From positions 11,642,001 through 11,706,000 of the forward strand of contig WPIO01000003.1 of NCBI GenBank assembly GCA_009760855.2: a stretch of 64,000 nucleotides of DNA. Direction: 5' to 3'. The first letter of the stretch is position 1. Each line of letters opens with the position of its first letter. This stretch comes from Cristatella mucedo (lineage: Eukaryota; Bryozoa; Phylactolaemata; Cristatellidae). Positions 58,997-64,000 of the stretch are shown one piece after another. The translations under genes and the position numbers were made by a program. The notes beneath the pieces are model-generated. The model saw only the letters and a list, made by a program, of their open reading frames with translations, searched no databases and was not told where the DNA came from.

Positions 58997-59624
58997 GCTG
59001 ACGCTCGGAAACCTCCAGCCCGTGACCTGGAACGAGCGCGGCAAGTGGCCGACGCTGCTTGCCGGCGCAATGGCGACTGCGTGAGCAGCAACACGATCGG
59101 CCGCCGCAAGCACGACTGGAGCGCGGGCGGATGACTGAGCTTAGCGCTTCAAGCGCGGAGCACACTCAGCTGTGCTCGCGCTGCCTCGTGCACGCTAGCA
59201 TGCATGCACGCCGTCTTATCTGCTGCTGCTGAGTTGGCACAGACGGGATCTAGCTAGCATGGAGCTGCGCGCTCTGGGAGCCGGTACAGGATGAAGCAAG
59301 CCACCGGTGATGCCACCCTGAACCAGGATGGCAGCAGCTCTCGCTGAACAGTTTGCTCAACATTCGCTTACGCTCCACTGGTCAGCATCTTCTCCCTCCT
59401 TGCTCCGTTAGTGCACAGCAGATTCAAGAATTGCAGCCTTGAGGTTGGAGTGAAGGTGGGACTCGTGACCAATCCGCATGTCTAGAGTCGGTGTGACAAG
59501 CGGTCGACTTGGTGTGTGACAGCGCGAGAAGCAAAGACAGCACTTAGCAAGGTCCAGGCTTCGATTTGTGACCTTGTTTTGGCTTTATACAAAGAACTGT
59601 TTGGCCTAGTGGCTACTAATAATA

Positions 59625-59830
59625 TTGTTTTTGTTGTCATTTATATAGCACCCTCAGAGAACTAAATCTCTCTCTCTCTAGGCACTTTACAGATGCTGCA
59701 TAACAAGCATTACCAAATAATTGGTGGTAACATTTGCAAGCAGCAGGCACAGTGTAAGCAAGTACATGCACACGAGAGACGAATCACAAAGACCCACCAA
59801 ATGCTGTGGTCAAGGCCTGGCTTCGACCAA
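59625..59830 (-). mobile_element. LINE B 3' end copy
   Basis: ATATAGCACCCTCAGAGAAC, the stem-loop with an expanded TCTCTCTCTC loop arm, then GCAGGCACAGTGTAAGC and GACGAATCACAAAGACCCACC. Confidence 0.8.
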
Positions 59831-60309
59831 GGTCATTGTGAACGTATTTGACACCAAGGTCATGGGCTCGAGCCACGAGGCATATGCGAAGTGCCTGAAT
59901 AGAGAATACGTTCTCTTAGAGCTATAAAAATGCATTATTTATTTATGATACATCTATTATTTATTTCAGCCGATGCCAGCATGGCCGTCAGTAGCTTCTA
60001 GTCTGTAGCCAGCTGCACACGTCCCTTGAATAGGGTTAGTATTAGCAGCAACATTTGGCACAAACACATCACGTGCAATGGGTGCTAATCCTTACAGGTG
60101 CATGACGGTCACTGGTAAAGCTAGTGCCTCGAAGCACGATTCATGAGTCGTAGGAGCTATATGAAGGCACGCAGATATGGCACAGATAGAAGAGCACAAC
60201 AACAATCAAGATTGCCCATCCCTTCATAACAGGACCATGTCTTTAGTGTAGAGCTGTATATTTCACTGCCAGAGCAGGACTAAATGTGCACAGCACCAGC
60301 CATAATGTA

Positions 60310-60450
60310 GCAGATGAACGGCAGCTGCTGCCAGTGTGAGCCAGTGCTGCTTGTGATGGCTGGGTGGTCACGAGTCAACCACTACTTCTGTAAACTTTGC
60401 AAACCAGCTGGCTACATAGAGGAGATAACTGCTGAAGGGTTTACTACAAC
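60310..60450 (+). repeat. Duplicated segment, copy 1
   Basis: Shares GTGAGCCA, GGTGGTCACGAGTCAACCACT-type sequence, TGCAAACCAGCTGGCTACAT and ACTGCTGAAGGG with 62125-62262. The frame reading VNHYFCKLCKPAGYIEE is conserved between copies, with a CxxC pair. Confidence 0.6.
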
Positions 60451-60651
60451 TGGCTAGCCATCATTTCAGTATCTCGTCTAAAACTTAGATCATGATAAAC
60501 CATATGGCTAATGAGTATGACTCAGGAGCCACTGATGATATCTAGCACTGTCATCATCTGGCTGATTTACCATACCAATGGTTCATTAGTCTTTGAAACA
60601 ATACGGTTGATGGTGAGCAAGACTGCGTGTCTTTTGCTAATCACAAAAAAT

Positions 60652-60821
60652 ACTAGCTGATTTAACAGCCTCTTCTGTATAGCAACAGAAAAGTCTTTAT
60701 GGCTATCACCACCGCTTGCAGAAGCAATAAAGGATCGCTCACTGCAGAATTCGAACCCACGATCTCCGTCCCATGGTGGTGAAAAACAACCGCCTTACCT
60801 AGTGTGCCATCACGGCTCACC
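60652..60821 (-). mobile_element. tRNA-derived SINE, copy 8 (full length)
   Basis: Minus copy from GGTGAGCCGTGATGGCACAC (A-box) through the B-box GGGTTCGAATTCTGCAG to AATCAGCTAGTA. Confidence 0.92.
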
Positions 60822-62124
60822 AGATGTAGCCACTTGAGGTCACTGCAACTATCCTGCATACAAGCTGATTGTGAATACTCCGTGTAAATGTAATAGGAAC
60901 ACGATATGAAAAATGCATCAACTAACGGAATTTTGTATTAGAGCTTTACTGGCAAAGACACGGGGCTGAGAGCCAATTAACTTAGCCCCTTAAACCGACC
61001 AGAAGGAGCATGTCGAGTGGTTTGTCTGCCCTTATGACCATTCTGCCCTCTCACAATTGGATTATTTTTTCGTTTTCATGGTCGAGATGTTGAAGCTTCT
61101 GTTTGCTTGACTGTCACTCGAGGCGAATCAAACCTACTGCTATATACTCTATGCTTCATGGATGGTATATGCCAGGATATTCACGTCGTCAGCCACGCTA
61201 ACACGGGACTGCCGAAGGGATACGGCAAACACTGTTGTCCCCATAGGCATAAACCCTGAAGGAGCTGGGGGACGTCGGAAATAAGATATTTTTGCTTCGA
61301 TGTGGGAAGGCCTAAGGCATCCCCAGGAGCACGTGTATGCATCACTTCCGGACATGGGGGAGTGGGGGTTCTCAGGGTGACATCTTCATGATAGGGCTTC
61401 TTTGGAGCAGTGAGCCTTGGAAGCCCCAATGCAGCTGCTAGCACCAAGATTAATGCATTTTCCTCTTCATCTTTTGGTGCAGAAATCAGTCCGGTGCAGA
61501 ATTGGAGCATCCGAGCCAACCTGTGCAACTAGGTATTTTTTTTAGTTTTGAACCCCATGTAGGCTAAACTACTTTGTGCTATCTAGTTACCACCTCCGGG
61601 AAGGTGATGCATGGACGTGAATGTCCAGGCATATACCATCCACAAGGCATACAGCAACAGGGTCGATTCGCATCTGGTGATAGGTAAGCAAGCTCCACAT
61701 CTCGACTTCGAAGAAATAAAATAGTCCAATCGTGAAAAGGTGAAGGGACGGCACTGGCGCTCGACATGCCCCTTCCGGTCGGCCCAAGGGACTACATCCG
61801 TTGGCACTCCCCCACCCCCATGTCTAGCCTAGCAAAGCTCTCTTATCACAGAGTGAAATTCCTCTGTCTGATCACATAGACCTGGCTTAGGTGGCTATCG
61901 AGATATAATGGTCTATGTTGCCCCCTCCAGCCCCGACTTATCTCGATAAATGGCAATAGATTTCAATGTGCATTGTGCATCATCTGTCTGTCTTTACAGC
62001 GTTACTCAATACCAGGAGCCACTCATGCTACCTTTAATTGCAACATGGCTGCTCAGCCCTGCTATAAGCCAGAAGTTCACAGCAGTGATTAGCTTGCATC
62101 ACTCAACAGAACTCGTAACAGAAG
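60822..62124. other. Unassigned, gene-like but decayed stretch
   Basis: Minus-strand frames at 61.18-61.53 kb (LISAPKDEEENALILVLAAA) and 61.58-61.81 kb (PVAVCLVDGICLDIHVHA), between the two duplicated segments, look partly protein-like. No transposase motif or splice model could be built. Possibly the remains of a DNA transposon. Confidence 0.3.
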
Positions 62125-62262
62125 TCTTATCAGATGGACTGCAGCAGCTGTAGCCTGCGTGAGCCAAGCTCGTGGCCGGGTGGCCATAGGTCAATCACTA
62201 TGTCTGCAAGCTCTGCAAACAAGCTGGCTACATGGATGAGACAACTGCTGAAGGGATGAGTA
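62125..62262 (+). repeat. Duplicated segment, copy 2
   Basis: Counterpart of 60310-60450, 1.8 kb away in the same orientation. The shared frame reads VNHYVCKLCKQAGYMDE and stays open to 62606 (TTAEGMSTKKRGRGY...). Confidence 0.6.
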
Positions 62263-62559
62263 CAAAAAAACGCGGTCGTGGATACATGCTCGGTGACAAT
62301 TGTGAAACTGTAGTGGCTGGGACTAACCTTAACAGTCGTTCGCTTTCTGAAGACATAACCACAAAGTTCACACGAGTCTTGTTTTCGCTGGCTACCCCGT
62401 CCATTGGTAGAGTCACTGCATTTCCGTCTTTGGCAGACTTCGATCCATTTCTACAAAAAAAACACTTGATAAATGGTGCTATGGCTCATCTGACGACAGA
62501 AGATGGAACATCTGCACGAACTCTATGGAACATCTATGGAACATCTGCACGAACCAAAG

Positions 62560-62637
62560 CAGCAAGCATGCCAACTGCCATCCGTGATGCCAACTGCCAC
62601 CCGTAATGCCAACTGCCACCCGTGATGCCAACTGCCT
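62560..62637. repeat. Short tandem repeat, ~19-bp unit
   Basis: About three and a half units of TGCCAACTGCCAYCCGTRA. It is preceded at 62507-62555 by an imperfect duplication of GGAACATCTGCACGAAC. Confidence 0.9.
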
Positions 62638-63182
62638 GGGGGGTGTGTGCTGGTGAAGGCCAGCATCTAATCATGATTAGTCCAACGAATATAACAGAGA
62701 TTGTAGGTGACAACAAGGTCGCCTAAAGCTATTAGTGACAGTTGAGAAAGATTAATTGGCCGTAGAATACAAGTAGTCACTTGACACCTTTAATGCTGAG
62801 GACAGAAGGGAGGAGTGGACCGAGCAATAAAAAGCCATCTCATCAACTGAGCCTCGGCAGCTGGAAACTATTTGCAGCACCGGGTGTTTGCAGTGCCGTG
62901 CCCACGTACACAAAAGTACAGCTACAAGCAAGCCCGGTGAGTGGCAGCCGAAGAAAAGAGGATTGCTTGCTGGCTTGACTAAATTTCTGCACAGCACCAA
63001 GTTGCACCTGCTTTCCTGCAAGGAGGAGGCCACCCGACTCCAATCTTCCCATGGAGATCACCAAGAAAAAGCAACAGCGGCCGCTCATTGCAAGTAGGGT
63101 CTGCCTCGGTTGCTCGCCCCAAGGTTTTCAAAAAAGATGCAGCAGCCGTGCCATTCAGAGCATGCGTACAAGCACATCAACG

Positions 63183-63260
63183 CAAATGTAAAGCGCCTAG
63201 AAAGAGATTAAGTTCTCTGAGGGCGCTTTATCAAGTGCAATATTATTATTATTATTATCA
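63183..63260 (+). mobile_element. LINE B tail-only copy
   Basis: CGCAAATGTAAAGCGCCTAG, then the near-perfect stem-loop, TTTATCAAGTGCA and (ATT)5. Confidence 0.9.
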
Positions 63261-63704
63261 ACAGGCTTCGAAAGCAACTGCACTGGGCAGGAACTGCTAG
63301 CGCAAGGAGCGATAGCCCAGTTGCTACTAATAACCAGGGGGAGCAAGGGAGGGCATTCTTGCATCATTATGTGAAATCGTGAGACTCGGTTGAACTGGAG
63401 GCCTTGGCGGCTAGGAACTCCCCAAGCCAGCCCCCTTCTTGGAAAATTGTCACGTGGGCCGAATGGGAGCCAAGTGCGTAATACGATAGGCATCCAGCTT
63501 CAAGAGAAGGTAGTCGAGCTAGCGTGAAAGCCGTCGCCGAGAACCAAGCCCTCAGTCACTGGAAGGGGAAAGGAAGCTTGCTTGCTGCCAGCTGCTGGCT
63601 CCATCTGCCACTCGCTTGCTCGAGCCCAGTTGGCAGTCATCCAGCGGTGTCCTGAGTTGAAATCCCGACAGTGGCCAGGGCCTCGGCCGGGTCCCGCCCC
63701 CAGC

Positions 63705-63815
63705 AGATGCTACCTGACAAGGCAGCCGTGCTTAAGAGAAAACTCAACATGAGACTCCGACTGGCTGGTAGCAACATGAACGTTGTCTGCAGCTCCGTCG
63801 AGCAGGTCGACCGAT
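63705..63815 (+). CDS. Candidate terminal exon, unknown product
   Basis: The plus frame reads QMLPDKAAVLKRKLNMRLRL, then AGSNMNVVCSSVEQVD, then a TAA overlapping AATAAATA. A CCCCCAGCAG acceptor-like site sits directly before ATGCTACCTGAC. The amphipathic K/R/L-rich helix looks coding, but no family or partner exon is recognised. A SINE begins about 10 bp after the stop. Confidence 0.25.
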
Positions 63816-63821
63816 AAATAA

Positions 63822-63993
63822 ATACTAGCTGATTTAACAGCCTCTTTTGCATAGCGACAGAAGAGCCTTTACGGCTATCGACACTGCTTGCAGAGGCAAT
63901 AAAGGATCACCCACTGCAGGATTCAAACCCACGACCTCGGGACCGAGGTCGTGAAAAGCAACCACTTTACCCAGTGTGCCGTCACGGCTCACC
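63822..63993 (-). mobile_element. tRNA-derived SINE, copy 9 (full length)
   Basis: Minus copy. The perfect hairpin CACGACCTCG-GGAC-CGAGGTCGTG lies between the A-box (GACGGCACACTGGG) and the B-box (GGTTTGAATCCTGCAG); 3' end AATCAGCTAGTA. Confidence 0.93.
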
Positions 63994-64000
63994 GATGCCC

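Noticed and set aside
60652-60821. tRNA gene
   Set aside because: A and B boxes are present, but the sequence is one of nine ~170-bp dispersed copies with a non-tRNA body and no cloverleaf acceptor stem; it is a SINE.
1-64000. CRISPR arrays, prokaryotic operons, prophage or rRNA genes
   Set aside because: No regularly spaced repeats, no clustered uninterrupted genes and no rRNA-like sequence were seen; the whole window behaves as animal nuclear DNA.

Overview
The window is animal nuclear DNA. Genes are split into short exons by GT-AG introns, intergenic DNA is rich in decayed L2/CR1-type LINEs and a tRNA-derived SINE, and one gene (TPD52 family) belongs to a family I know only from animals. 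No operons or ribosome-binding sites are seen. A plant-type (class II) PRPP synthetase and a SPIN-like hAT element point to an invertebrate; I cannot name the lineage from sequence alone.

Three genes were rebuilt exon by exon, with every junction in phase. (1) A TPD52-family coiled-coil protein, minus strand, six coding exons at 15746-27215, 162 aa. (2) SF3B6 (p14, SF3b complex), plus strand, four exons at 27487-31524, 123 aa. The two genes are divergent, with start codons 271 bp apart. (3) A class II ribose-phosphate pyrophosphokinase, plus strand, eight exons at 38666-50662, 389 aa. A fourth gene, RIC8 (synembryn, a G-alpha chaperone/GEF), is partial on the minus strand at 5915-6564; its other exons were not found. 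A GC-rich minus-strand ORF near 58.6-59.0 kb encodes an unrecognised membrane protein with an EF-hand-like loop. Two weaker exon candidates lie at 12111-12155 and about 63.7 kb.

Layout: 1-2100 two LINEs side by side; 2.3-5.9 kb mostly featureless with one SINE; 5.9-6.6 kb RIC8 exons; 6.8 kb CAGA/CA microsatellite; 7.4-13.1 kb LINE fragments, a decayed DNA-transposon piece and an orphan first exon; 14.7-27.2 kb TPD52; 27.5-31.5 kb SF3B6; 32-38 kb decayed repeats; 38.7-50.7 kb PRPP synthetase; 50.7-64 kb repeats, microsatellites, a duplicated segment and the GC-rich ORF.

The repeats are the most distinctive part. LINE family A (about 6 copies) and family B (about 20, many only the last 70-130 bp) are L2-like. 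Family B ends in a conserved 3' stem-loop followed by (TTA)n. Nine tRNA-derived SINEs of about 170 bp carry a strong hairpin between A and B boxes. A 951-bp, end-to-end palindromic TTAA-flanked element sits in intron 6 of the PRPP synthetase, and a 183-bp SPIN-like hAT MITE with 8-bp target duplications sits in TPD52 intron 2. The identified genes are unrelated housekeeping or signalling genes (splicing, vesicle trafficking, PRPP supply, G-protein folding) and show no functional cluster.
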